This document shows positions 26,053-35,943 of a stretch of DNA of 64,000 nucleotides, piece after piece. Origin of the DNA: Rozella allomycis CSF55. Lineage: Eukaryota > Rozellomycota. The stretch covers positions 1 through 64,000 of the forward strand of contig KE561265.1 in NCBI GenBank assembly GCA_000442015.1. The letters run 5' to 3'. A program made the translations under genes and the position numbers. Below the pieces are notes generated by a model. It was not told the origin of the DNA, made no database searches, and saw nothing but the letters and a program-made list of their open reading frames with translations. How positions within the stretch are numbered: the first letter of the stretch is position 1; the number at the start of each line of letters is the position of its first letter.

Positions 26053-26238
26053 TAGTATTGTAAAACATAAATTATAGATTAATAAAAATGAAACATTTGT
26101 TTTGTGTAGCCATTTTTAAACTTTATAGTTACTATTTGAACTAGAATTAAATCAATCAAATAGCTGCTACGTTGTTTAATACAGAAGACTGTACTGACTA
26201 CTGCCTACGATTTTTTGAAAAATTGCCAAATTCCTAAA

Positions 26239-28854
26239 ATGAATTTTATTGCAGATGGATCTTTACTAGAGGAATCCAAAGAAAATATTGTACCAAATCC
26301 TCATGGTCACTCTGCTATTTCGTTGCAATATGCTATTCAACACAAAAATGATTATGCTAAAGAGAAGGCGGAATTCCTTGCCTATATTCAATCTCAAAAG
26401 GAATCTCAAGAATATGAAGATGATCCACTTGACTTGTATTACCAATACATAAAATTTCTTCAAGAGTTTATGGCCACTGGCGCTGTAAATTATCCAGATT
26501 GGATGGAGGGGCTGGAACTAGTTACAAAAGCTTTTGTAGACGATAAAAGGTAATTCTATGCATAATATTTAAAACGATATGCAAATGATATAAGGTACGT
26601 TTATGTTTGGTGTTTGTATGCCAAATGTTGTATAAAACCAGAAGAAGTATTTGAATTCATGCAGTTAAAAGGAATTGGGGAATGCTTGAGTATATTTTAT
26701 GAAAAATATGCAGAATATTTAGCTCAGCGACTGCAAAGGTAAAGCGTGGGAAAGTTAGGCAATTTAGATATAATGATGCCTTGAATATTTTGGATCAAGG
26801 AATTAAATCCAAAGCAAGTCCGTTAAAAAGACTAGTGAAAACTCATGCCGCCTTTTCGTTACAGATCAGTCAGATTCCAACGGAGTCCAAAAAGAGGACC
26901 ATTCAAGGGATAATGCTTGATATGCCTAACCAAGGGAAGAAGAAACAATCTTTTACTGTTTTTCAGGATGAAAAAGAAAGTTATACCAAAGATAATACAA
27001 AGAATTCCTGGTTTAAAACTGCCGATATCTTTTCGAACGAACTACTACACAAAGTAAATCATGCTTGGTTAAATTGATGATAGGAAAATATAAAGCTAAG
27101 TGTACCATGGATGGGCGTGAAAATCCCGCAAAAGAGATCAATATCTGTGGTGCACAAGCCACCAAGTTTTGCGGTTTACAATGATACTCAAAAATATGAA
27201 AGAGATGCTAAATATTTTTCAGCTGAAGAAAAGAGAGCAGAATTTTATTTTTCAAAGAAAGAAACTCTAGTTGTCAAGGAGGCCAAGAAAATGGATGCAG
27301 TCCCATCGCCTACAATTCACACTAAAGAAGCTTTAAAAGATATCATGGGAATGTTTAATGACGAAATAGAAACGAAAGAAGAAACCAAAGAGAAGATTAT
27401 TCAGGACACGCCAAACAATCCCTTTTGTTGTCCTGTAGGGGATGTTGATGAACAAAGGACGAGAAAGAAATTCAAGCCATCAAAATTTGCGATTTTTAAA
27501 GATGCCCAAACACCCGTAAAGACTCCAACTAAACGCGGGACTCTTGAAATTTGTGTCAATTTAAGTACCAAGCAGATAAAGACATTAAAAACTGATATTA
27601 CTGTACCAAAATTGCAAATAGTGCCAGTCGATAAAGATGTAATTCTTTGGAATAATGAATTGATTCAAAGCCATTCAGAGAAAGTTTTACCCTTGATCAA
27701 ATCAGATGCATGCGCCACATTCTATGAATGTGATTTTATTCCTTTTTACGAAAACTTTGAGAAAATGAAGTCAAATTCGATGCCATTTTATTTTAAGCTT
27801 GATAATCATCTATTGTACGCCGTTCAATATAGAATAGGTGAAGGAGGATTCGCATCTGTTTTCATGGCAGATCAAGAAATTACAACACCGACTTCAATGA
27901 ATGCGAATTCGGTAATTTTAAAGCTTCAGAAACCTTCTTGTCTTTGGTAAAGATTTTAACGTCGAGTTGAAAGGGAATTTCACATTTTAAAAAAACTTCA
28001 AGATGAAAACATGCATGTTCCTATTGTTAAATTATTTCAAGGCCATTTCTTTAATCGAATGAGTTGTTTGTCGTTGGAATATTTGGAGCATGGGACAATT
28101 TTAGATTCCATTAATGCATATCGCGCCAAAGGGAATTTTCTCCCTGAACAAATCACTGCTTATTATTCTCTTTGTCTTATTAGAATGATAAAATATTTAA
28201 TTCAAAATAACGTAATTCATTGTGACATCAAAGTACTTTAATTTTTCTTCTTTAATAAGCCCGAAAACATTCTTGTTAGATTCAACGCAGACACTAAAAT
28301 GCCCATGATGGTGAGCGAACACATCGATCCATACATTTTTGATTTATGGTTTCAAAGACACGAATTAGTTTTAATAGACTTTGGAAGATCCATTGATTTG
28401 GATTTGTATTCCCCAACAACTAAATTTAATGTATTCCATGAAGGAATTCATGAAAAGGGAAGCATTGAAAATTTGGTTTCCGCATTTCAAAAAATTCACA
28501 AATCTTGGCAACACGAAGTAGATTTTTTAGGTATGCGAATAAACAATGCTTAATTCAGGTATTGGGAATTCTATTCATTGTCTATTAAGCAATGATTACC
28601 CTGACCTTAAATTAACACCAAATAGATTAGATTTTGAATTTATTCTTAGAAGATCATTAAAATACCCTTGGGAAGTTCTTTTGAATAAGTTAATGCATCC
28701 CCCTTCAGATAAAGGTGAATCTCTTTGTCTACTCAATGATTTGGAAGGAGAATGGAGCATCATTTTGAATTCTGAATGCTTATCAAAACCTTCCTGGCGG
28801 CAAATCCTAAGAAAACACGAAATAGAATTAGTTCAAAAGTTAACTGAAAAATAA
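26239..28854 (+). CDS. BUB1: spindle-checkpoint kinase, ancestral MadBub (Bub1/Mad3) type
   Basis: Checkpoint protein acting at kinetochores. It begins MNFIADGSLLEESKENIVP: a Mad3-type KEN box next to the N-terminus. Then the Mad3/Bub1 TPR domain (DDPLDLYYQYIKFLQEF, YANDIRYVYVWCLYAKC, LAQRLQ...YNDALNILDQGI), a linker, and a full kinase domain (IGEGGFASVFMA, VILKLQKP, HCDIKPENIL, LIDFGRSIDL, HEVDFLGIGNSIH). KEN box plus an intact kinase in one protein is the unduplicated ancestral state. About seven introns. The one at 26550-26576 must end in CG to restore YANDIRY. I use ATG 26239; upstream in-frame codons are not ATG. It converges on the stress-protein gene with 49 bp between stops. Confidence 0.9.
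26550..26576 (+). other. intron with GT-CG ends in the MadBub gene
   Basis: 27 nt, starts GTAATT and ends TTAAAACG. It gives DDKRYANDIRYVYVW, matching the family's RYxNDPRYLxLW. The later AG (45 nt, same frame) would delete YANDIR. Confidence 0.7.
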
Positions 28855-28903
28855 AAAGCAATAAAAATGACAAAATTAAATAAAAGCAATTTAGCAAAAT
28901 AGT

Positions 28904-29549
28904 TTATTTTTTCCCGGTTACTGGATGCTTTACTACAATAACTGGACAGTGACAATTATGAACCTAAGAATTATTAAATAGTATTATATTTACGCAGTAA
29001 TCTCCAACTGATCCTAAAAAGGCTCTCTTCAAGGCACCCAATCCTCTGCTTCCAACTATTAAAGCATCTGCCTTGACAGTTTCAACATAGTCAACGATTT
29101 CATCTCTCGCATCACCTTTTCCAACAATCATCTCTACTGGAATTTTATCCTATTCTAAATAATTTAATCCCATACTTGAAATTTCTCCTTTATAACATGA
29201 TGATATCTTCTTAATAAAGCTGATGCTTCACCAAAAGCCTTTTTATGCATTTCCTCGATATAAGTAGTTGTATAGACAGCTATTTCGTCTTTTTTTAAAG
29301 AACAGGATTTTTACCGGCGCCAGCTGTGTAGTAATATCCAGCTTCTGCTGGTGGGTTCAATATTGTCAAAAGAACTACTTTTTGGGTATTTGGGCGAAGA
29401 AAATGTTCAATTGCCCAATGAAAGGCATAGTCGGAATGCTCAGAATCTGAAATGGAAATCACTACAGTCTCAATTGGTTTAACAACAGGTGGATTCTCAT
29501 ATGCGGCCATTGCTCCTTCAGTAGATATAACAGTTGGTTTGTTTGTCAT
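28904..29549 (-). CDS. universal stress protein (UspA-like) family
   Basis: Single-domain UspA fold: VVISISDSEHSDYAFHWAIEHF at the N-terminal strand-helix, KVVLLTILNPP, then DALIVGSRGLGALKRAFLGSVGDYCVHN with the ATP-binding G-x2-G-x9-G(S/T) loop (GSRGLGALKRAFLGS), and CPVIVVKHPV. Fungal and plant homologues are common; the substrate is not known. It has three GT-AG introns of 26-30 nt. I start at MTNKPTV (29549). The sequence just upstream, GAGCCAGCCACTAACGAG, could also be coding (DDEPATNE) if a further 5' exon exists, so the N-terminus is not certain. Confidence 0.82.
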
Positions 29550-29759
29550 CTCGTTAGTGGCTGGCTCATCATCTGATTAGGAAAGTTACATATGCAGTCA
29601 CAATTAAAGTTGAAAGCCTAATAGATTATGATTACTTTATGCTTGCGAGTTGCATGTTCTTATAGCTTCTGGGAAAAAGTATACGCCGTTTATAAATTCT
29701 AGTCTGAAAAATCGGAATATATTACTTAAAAGCAATTTTTCGCGCCAAATTTGTGTGGC

Positions 29760-31293
29760 ATGACAAAGAAACAGAAATCCGGCAAATCAGATGGAACAAC
29801 AGGTACTCTTTACTCTTTTAAATATTTCTAGCATTGGATTTATATAAAAAGCTAATTTCAAATGAAATTATACCACTGTTGGAGCAATTTCCATCGGTTA
29901 AATATCTTCCAATTGAAAGAGTTGGTGGAGGTAATATGTGTAAGTAGTATTTACAGGATCCTTTTCAGAAGTATACAAGGCGATCGACATTTTCGCTGAT
30001 GAATATGACAATTCATCTTATCGTTTTAGTGTATATGTACCCCCTAAAGAAGAAAGGGAATGTGATATTAAGCATTTAGAGAATATAATATTTACAATGC
30101 AAGAATTAAAAAGCAGCTGGGTTGATATTTATATAAAATACCACCGACTACTTGCCAACTTTGATAATAAAGTCNGGAGAATATAATATTTACAATGCAA
30201 GAATTAAAAAGCAATTGGGTTGATGTTTATATAAAATACCACCGACTACTTGCCAACTTTGATAATAAAGTCCAGTACGTTGCCTTGAAGACTATAACTC
30301 CCACCTCAAGTCCAAGCAAAATAAAAGAAGAATTGGAATTTCTAATCTTACTTCGAGGCAAATTCTTCACCAGTCCGGTGATTACAGCAGTAAGAAAAGA
30401 AGATCAAGTGATCGTTGTTATGCCATATTTCAGTCATGACAGTGCAATGGAATATATTCCGCGAATGAAAGAAATAGATATTAAGCTTTACATGGCACAA
30501 CTATTATTTGCCTTGTCTTGGTTGCATACGATGAACATTATTCACAGAGGTATCATCCATACAATTGAAATAATGTAGATGTCAAACCAGGCAATTTTCT
30601 GTTCTCTTTGAGTACTAGAAGAGGTTTGCTAGTCGACTTTGGATTGGCAGAGGTAAATGAATTGTTTGAAAATAAAAGTATTTTGACGACTCGTGTCAAG
30701 AAGAAAAAGAAACAAAATCAACAATAGACGCTGAGATTCATAGAGGGCTTAGAGAAACTTATGGCGATGGTATTTTACCAAAGGACTCTAGATCACAACT
30801 GAAAGCAAATAGAGGTGGTACAAGAGGATTCAGAGCACCCGAAGTTTTAATGCGCTACAAAGATCAAACACCGGGTAAACTAAATCAATGAATTTTAGTA
30901 GCGATCGATCTTTGGGCTGCAGGAATTGTATTACTTTGTCTAGCTACTAAACGGTTCCCATTCTTTCAATCAAACGACGATGATGACGCTCTAGTTGAAC
31001 TTGCAATTGTATTTGGTAGAAAGAAAGTAGAAAAGGCTGCTGCTATATGCAACAGAGTTTGGAAGTGCAATGTCCCTGGAATTACCGATGAAGGAAAATT
31101 CAAAACTCTGAAAGAACTCTGCCAATCATTAAACCCTTATGATGAATGGTCAGATGATCTTTATGATTTACTTGATAAACTGTTAGATTTCGATTTCAAT
31201 TCTAGAATAACTTCCCTAGACGCATTACAACACAAATTCATAAACTCGCAACAAGTCTTGGAAAAATTAAATAAAGAACTTCTAAATTTTTAA
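29760..31293 (+). CDS. CDC7: Cdc7 kinase (DDK catalytic subunit)
   Basis: Kinase that fires replication origins by phosphorylating MCM. Motifs: VGGGSFSEVYKA, VALKTITPTSSP, FSHDSAMEYIPRMKEIDIKLYM (a Cdc7 hallmark region), MNIIHRDVKPGNFL, LLVDFGLAE, then the kinase insert and NRGGTRGFRAPEVL, AIDLWAAGIVLL. Six mini-introns, all GT-AG. The N at 30175 stands between two 96-nt copies (30079-30174 and 30177-30272) that differ at three bases; dropping one copy restores a normal Cdc7. ATG at 29760 follows CGCGCCAAATTTGTGTGGC. The Dbf4 partner is not in the window. Confidence 0.9.
30079..30272. other. 96-nt near-identical copies around an N (unmerged contig ends)
   Basis: 30079-30174 and 30177-30272 are the same stretch of CDC7 with three substitutions. 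They are best explained as overlapping contigs or two alleles placed in tandem by scaffolding. Confidence 0.88.
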
Positions 31294-31307
31294 ATTACAC
31301 TTATCTA

Positions 31308-31460
31308 ATGTCTCAACAAAAAGAAAAGAATATCGTCAACTCTCAAATCAATTCTTACAACAGTATGCAGCGCACTAATCACTATCAATCATTATTTGAA
31401 GAATCTATGATTTTAAATTATCCATTTGACTACAAAAACATTTCATCTATTTTCATCTGA
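31308..31460 (+). CDS. small ORF, 50 codons, unknown
   Basis: An ATG-to-stop frame (MSQQKEKNIVNSQINSYNSM ...) lies 14 bp after the CDC7 stop and 14 bp before tRNA-Lys. It has no recognisable domain, membrane segment or signal. Residues are mostly Asn, Ser, Gln, Ile, as AT-rich non-coding DNA also gives. It may be a short protein, part of the CDC7 3' region, or chance. Confidence 0.3.
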   Translation: MSQQKEKNIVNSQINSYNSMQRTNHYQSLFEESMILNYPFDYKNISSIFI

Positions 31461-31474
31461 TAAAACCATAACAA

Positions 31475-31547
31475 GCCCTGATAGCTCAATCGGTAGAGCG
31501 TGCGGCTTTTAACCGCAAGGTTCGGGGTTCAATCCCCCGTTGGGGCG
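31475..31547 (+). tRNA. tRNA-Lys (anticodon TTT)
   Basis: Clean cloverleaf without intron: acceptor stem GCCCTGA/TTGGGGC, D-arm GCTC...GAGC, anticodon stem TGCGG/CCGCA with loop CTTTTAA (anticodon TTT at 31508-31510), T-arm CGGGG-TTCAATC-CCCCG. Internal A and B boxes are intact. A run of T (TACTTTTTTAC) follows within 10 nt and can serve as the RNA polymerase III terminator. Confidence 0.97.
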
Positions 31548-31697
31548 CATTACTTTTTTACTTTACACAAACTATTTAGTGTAAAAAATAAGAATTATTC
31601 ATCAAGACCATTTTTAATTCCGATCATTCTGCCATTTCTATCTGAACTTTTCCCCCTTATTTCTTAATTTTGGATAAAACTTTGTCGACGCCACTTT

Positions 31698-34274
31698 ATG
31701 AGAGTTGTCAAAGGCATAGTTTTATCAAAGACAGAAATATTTCATTTCCAAAATCTTTTTTTCCTGGTACATCTTGATTCTGGATTATGCCTATATTTTT
31801 CTGATGTAAAGTTCCACAGCAAAATTAGCATTGGCGAAGAGTATAATTTCATTAACGTCCAAAAGAACAAGGTTGTAATAACCAACGAATTAAATATGCA
31901 GACTACAGTTGCAGTATATTCTTTTACCAGTGAATCTTTGTTAGAGAAAGTTGGTGATAAGGTATTGTGCAGTCAGATGAAGATTAATCCTTCGATAGTA
32001 AATTATAAAGGCACAATCACCAAAATTATTAATGATTTATTGCAGATAGTTGAGATTGATGATGATGTAGTTTGTTTTCTTCACGCCAGTTCGAAAAAGT
32101 ATGATCTTTGTGTAAATCAAGAATTGGAGATTTATAATGTGCATGTGTTTTATGAAGAAACTGGGGTATTTTATAATTACTCTACATTTATTGTAGCTTG
32201 TGCATATTCATATATAGAAGGCGTTGAAAAACATGAACAGGATAAGATATTAAAGATAATGTCTAATTGTACTTGGAAACAGATAAGTGTTATACATAGT
32301 CAATTTGAAATAATAAAAATTCAATTCCCGCGACTGAATGCATTGAATTTTATACCGTGGCTTGTTCAAGAATTGCAGATATCAAAAGCGCGAAATTTTA
32401 TTTCAGAATTTGTAGAAAAACATATAAAGTGTTTTGATTGTCCATCATTTGATGAAGATGCAAAAATGTTGACTGGATGGAAAACGATTAAAGAAATAAA
32501 AGAAAAGGCGTATGAAGGGTTTAATGGTAAAAGGTGTGGCTTTGGATATAAAAATAACATTTCTGGTGAAATTCTTGAATGGAAAGAAAACTTTAAATGT
32601 AAAATAAATAGAATCGTTGGAGTTTTATCAAATGAAAATGGTCAGATGGTTATCCTTGATTCAACGGGTTCCATACCAATTCATGTCGAGCAAGTTGATG
32701 TTGTTGAATTTATTGGTCATTTGGTGATAATTGATGAATGTGAATTATTTCATTCTTTAATTTCTACTTTTGAATATCAAATGCTTCAAAGTTGGATTTC
32801 TGTTGAAAATATTTTTACGAAAATTGCTAAAATTTCCCTTCAAAATTTCAATGAATCAAATTTCCCAAAAGGCGTTGGAATTCTTTTTGAAATCAATCAA
32901 GAAAATTTCACTTTTTTCATTTTAAAATTTCAAACTTTTCCAACAGCTCGATGGATTCATTTAAATGTTAAAGAGCCTTCAATATTTCTTTCAGCTGCAA
33001 AGATTGGAATGATTTTTGAATTTTATTGCGATTTAACCGAGGCGATTCTTCTTGATGAAAACGACAAACCTTGCAAAATGGATCCCTTCAGAATTATAAA
33101 CGCGTCACTATGCTTTGCTAGATTTGTTAAATCAAATTTAGATTTTGAAAATTTTGATCTTTTAAATACATTTTGGACAAGGGTCAAAAATTCATATTTT
33201 CATGTTTATCCTCTGCTTTTAGAGTTATCAAATGAAAATTCCAAAGTTTCGGTTCAATCTATAGATTTTGATTTTGGCAAGGGTTATTATTACGCAGTGC
33301 CTAAAGTTGTGGGTGTTTTATCGTCATATTCCTTAAGATCTTGTGGCTTAAATTCTGATCTATGGCTTAGACTTGAGCTATTTGATTTTTTTGATAAGAA
33401 AAACAGCGTTTCGTTATTTTATAAATTGAAAGATAATAAAGTTCCTATTGGACTGGAAAAAGCAAAAGGGAAAGATTATTTTGTAGTTTGTTCAGATCTG
33501 TATGGAAAATATGAATACAGCATCCCAGTTTTATATTCAACAAAGTCTTCAAGATTAGAATTTTTCAAATCTCCAAAATCTTTAATAAAAGATTGTCCCT
33601 TTCTTTCTATTATAAAGTTCAATCTAAGTCGATCAATTCCATCATTGGTTCTTGAAACTTCTGTTGAAAGAAATTTAAATGAATTAGATTTCTCATATTT
33701 AGGAATTTCCAAATCTTCTTTTTCTTTGCAATCTTTTTGTGGCTCAGTAACAAAAATTTATGAAATTCACTTTGAAATGTCTACAGGGATTTTAAAATCT
33801 TCAATGAATTTTCACTTCCAAGATGGGACTTGGGAATGTCGTTGCAAAACTGATTTGATTAACGTTATTTTCCAAATTTTAACTTTTGATTTATCAACTT
33901 CATTAGCAGATGCTATTAAAGAATCTCTATTCAAAACTTTATCATCGTTAAATTCTTGGACTTTCATCCCCAACCATAAACTAGAATACATTCAAGAAAA
34001 TATAATTGAAAAGTTCTTTCAAAATAGGAAATATGACGTTCAAACTCTTCTGCAAATGTTAGTTAATCATATTCATTCTCATCCTGGAATGTTTATCATA
34101 TCTGGCTATTTATCTGTTAACGATAAAGATAAACCATTTGTCAAAGAAATACAAACTCAACAAACAAGCATTCGTGTACTCAAGCGTTCTATTCCTAAGC
34201 TCAAGGTCATCAATGCTTCTTTATTTAAACCAACAATAGACTTCATTCAGAACAAACTAGACGCCTTCGACTAG
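31698..34274 (+). CDS. large OB-fold protein, CTC1-like (CST telomere complex) candidate
   Basis: 858 residues with no introns, which is unusual in this window. It looks like strings of beta-strands with OB-type segments; one region (IVGVLSNENGQMVILDSTGSIPIHV) reads like the OB strand pattern of CTC1 (GxLxxxxGxxxLxDxTGSLPxxL). I see no nuclease, helicase or zinc motif. CTC1 with Stn1 and Ten1 coats telomeric single strands and recruits polymerase alpha. Sequence conservation in this family is poor, so this is a lead rather than an identification. The ATG is preceded by GACGCCACTTT, nearly the same leader as EFL1. Swi5 follows 117 bp on. Confidence 0.45.
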   Translation: MRVVKGIVLSKTEIFHFQNLFFLVHLDSGLCLYFSDVKFHSKISIGEEYNFINVQKNKVVITNELNMQTTVAVYSFTSESLLEKVGDKVLCSQMKINPSIVNYKGTITKIINDLLQIVEIDDDVVCFLHASSKKYDLCVNQELEIYNVHVFYEETGVFYNYSTFIVACAYSYIEGVEKHEQDKILKIMSNCTWKQISVIHSQFEIIKIQFPRLNALNFIPWLVQELQISKARNFISEFVEKHIKCFDCPSFDEDAKMLTGWKTIKEIKEKAYEGFNGKRCGFGYKNNISGEILEWKENFKCKINRIVGVLSNENGQMVILDSTGSIPIHVEQVDVVEFIGHLVIIDECELFHSLISTFEYQMLQSWISVENIFTKIAKISLQNFNESNFPKGVGILFEINQENFTFFILKFQTFPTARWIHLNVKEPSIFLSAAKIGMIFEFYCDLTEAILLDENDKPCKMDPFRIINASLCFARFVKSNLDFENFDLLNTFWTRVKNSYFHVYPLLLELSNENSKVSVQSIDFDFGKGYYYAVPKVVGVLSSYSLRSCGLNSDLWLRLELFDFFDKKNSVSLFYKLKDNKVPIGLEKAKGKDYFVVCSDLYGKYEYSIPVLYSTKSSRLEFFKSPKSLIKDCPFLSIIKFNLSRSIPSLVLETSVERNLNELDFSYLGISKSSFSLQSFCGSVTKIYEIHFEMSTGILKSSMNFHFQDGTWECRCKTDLINVIFQILTFDLSTSLADAIKESLFKTLSSLNSWTFIPNHKLEYIQENIIEKFFQNRKYDVQTLLQMLVNHIHSHPGMFIISGYLSVNDKDKPFVKEIQTQQTSIRVLKRSIPKLKVINASLFKPTIDFIQNKLDAFD

Positions 34275-34391
34275 ACAATGCGTCATGTGCATTGTGCGTT
34301 AAGAAACCTTTTACTAGATTTTCGGATAATAAATTGCATTTTTATTGCCCCTTCTTAACGTACTTCCTTTCTAAAATTTTCTTATTTTCCA

Positions 34392-34876
34392 ATGACAAAG
34401 TCTATTCTCCAGAACTTACTCAAGAGCAAGAGCTTCTTTTCTTTATATGATGCACTTTCAATCGATCATGATAAAACAGAGGAAATCAAGAATGAATTGG
34501 ACACGCTTGTTAATGAAAACTACATCAAGGAATGTCGCTCAACAAACGGCATGATCATCTACGTTAAAATTCCAGTAAATATTAATATCTTTCAAAAACT
34601 ATAGAGTTCCGAGAGAATAAAATTATCTCTTCAAATGAAAATTGATTCCCTTCAGCAAGAAGTTGATGAAAAGATGGACGAATTAGAGTAAAGATAATTT
34701 TTGTTACAGATAGGATAATTGACATTGAAAATGAATATAAAGACTACTTGAACCTCGTACATACTTATAATGACTTGAAAGACGCGGGCCAAAAGATTAT
34801 TGGCATACTTGCAGTGAACAAAGGCGTAACTTCAAGAGAATTATACAAAGATTTTGATCTAAACATTGATGACTGA
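34392..34876 (+). CDS. SWI5: Swi5-like recombination mediator
   Basis: About 143 residues from three exons (introns 30 and 26 nt, GT-AG). The C-terminal half carries the Swi5 signature: YLNLVHTYNDLKDAGQKIIG, LAVNKGVTSRELYKDFDLNI (family: LHxYNExKDxxQxLxGxLAxxxGxxxxxLYxxFGL). Before it is a coiled coil (LSLQMKIDSLQQEVDEKM). The N-terminal 60 residues (SLYDALSIDHDKTEEIKNEL) look like a small helical or winged-helix module, longer than in yeast Swi5. Swi5 with Sfr1 helps Rad51/Dmc1 load in recombination. It is followed by the secreted protein 119 bp on. Confidence 0.8.
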
Positions 34877-34964
34877 AATGTTTTTATTAAACTAAATTTC
34901 AATGGCTATTTGAAATTTTCTGATGTTCCATCAAATCAAGTGCTATTTTTAAACTATGCCACAT

Positions 34965-34971
34965 TATAAAA
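34965..34971 (+). promoter_or_regulatory. TATA box of the secreted barrel protein
   Basis: TATAAAA begins 31 nt before the ATG at 34996, with GACCCCTAACGCGGAG between them. The spacing predicts a very short mRNA leader. Confidence 0.5.
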
Positions 34972-34995
34972 CGACCCCTAACGCGGAGTCTCTAA

Positions 34996-35676
34996 ATGAA
35001 ACATAGTCTGCAAATACAACTCTCTATCCTTTGTCTTTCAATCCTCTTTGGGAATGCACTTGCTCTTCCTAACGCAAACTTTAACGCGTGTATGGTAGCT
35101 TTCAACGCATGCTATTCGAACTGTAATAATTCGAATGCAGCATCACAAACAGGCTTTACCGAATGCACTAAAAGTTGTAAACTATGTGATGAAGCAGGTG
35201 CCAATGTTAACGCCGCAGCAACCCCTACTGTGAATCCAGCTCCTGTTCAGACTCCTACGCAGCAAACTGGAAAACCGCTCAAAGACCAGACAGTCGAAAA
35301 TAAGAGCTTTCAAACTGTAACACCATCAGAAGGTGCGGCAATTACTGGAATCTTCAATGTGGCCCCACACGAAGATTACAGCGATTTTGCTTGTAAAAAT
35401 GACAACGATCCAGCTAAGCCTTACAAAATGTTTGATGTATTTCCACCAAATGGAGTAAGCTTTCCGGCCCCCGGAAATAAGAGTCTGTGCGGAAAGAAAA
35501 TAATCTTTACTGTCTCTTCACCGGATAACACCAGAAAACAGTCCTTTGAAGGAATTATTGCAGACTTACCAACAAGCTCATTAGATATGACCGAAAGTCT
35601 ATATCAGCAGCTGCGCGCCTTTACTGGCACGATAGATGGCAATAGAATTCCAGCAGAGGTCAAAATATTTCAATAA
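34996..35676 (+). CDS. secreted Cys-rich protein with double-psi beta-barrel (expansin/RlpA-like) domain
   Basis: 226 residues, no introns. A signal peptide is clear (MKHSLQIQLSILCLSILFGN, then ALA). Next comes a Cys-rich stretch with eight Cys between residues about 32 and 70 (C-x6-C-x3-C ... C-x3-C-x2-C), a Pro/Thr/Gln linker, and a C-terminal domain with LCGKKIIFTVSSPDN, IIADLPTSSLDMTESLYQQL and IPAEVKIF. That order matches the DPBB barrel (CGKxVxVTN...V.DxCP...DLDLSxxAFxxL...IPVxW). The usual DxC catalytic-region Asp/Cys is AD-LP here. Such proteins act on walls or as effectors in fungi. Codons are richer in G/C than in its neighbours, suggesting high expression. Confidence 0.65.
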   Translation: MKHSLQIQLSILCLSILFGNALALPNANFNACMVAFNACYSNCNNSNAASQTGFTECTKSCKLCDEAGANVNAAATPTVNPAPVQTPTQQTGKPLKDQTVENKSFQTVTPSEGAAITGIFNVAPHEDYSDFACKNDNDPAKPYKMFDVFPPNGVSFPAPGNKSLCGKKIIFTVSSPDNTRKQSFEGIIADLPTSSLDMTESLYQQLRAFTGTIDGNRIPAEVKIFQ

Positions 35677-35691
35677 ATACTTTTTAAGAGG

Positions 35692-35705
35692 AAACAGATC
35701 TGTTT
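35692..35705. terminator. 14-bp perfect palindrome after the secreted-protein stop
   Basis: AAACAGATCTGTTT, 16 bp past the stop codon, followed by a short T run. It could fold into an RNA hairpin at the mRNA 3' end; a chance restriction-site-like palindrome is equally possible. The 238 bp that follow hold only short open frames. Confidence 0.3.
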
Positions 35706-35943
35706 TTAGTGATACAGTTTGTTGCGCGAGGTACCGAGAAAAGCCGATCCGAATCTATCAATAAGTTTCGCGACTAAGGAATACAAGAAATTTGTCGTAA
35801 CAAAGATATTCCAAAGATCAATTATCCAAGAAAAGATGGTCTAAGATTAATAGCAACAATCTAGTGCCATGTCTATGATGATCACGGGACATTATCCGGC
35901 GATAACTTATGTCAGTTATTCAATATGCATCACAAATAGATAT

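Noticed and set aside
34965-35705. Secreted-protein gene as a recent bacterial transfer
   Set aside because: DPBB proteins are widespread in fungi, and GC-richer codons can be due to high expression; nothing else supports transfer.
35706-35943. A short gene between the secreted protein and LARP7
   Set aside because: The open pieces change frame, lack an ATG in a good place and match nothing I know.
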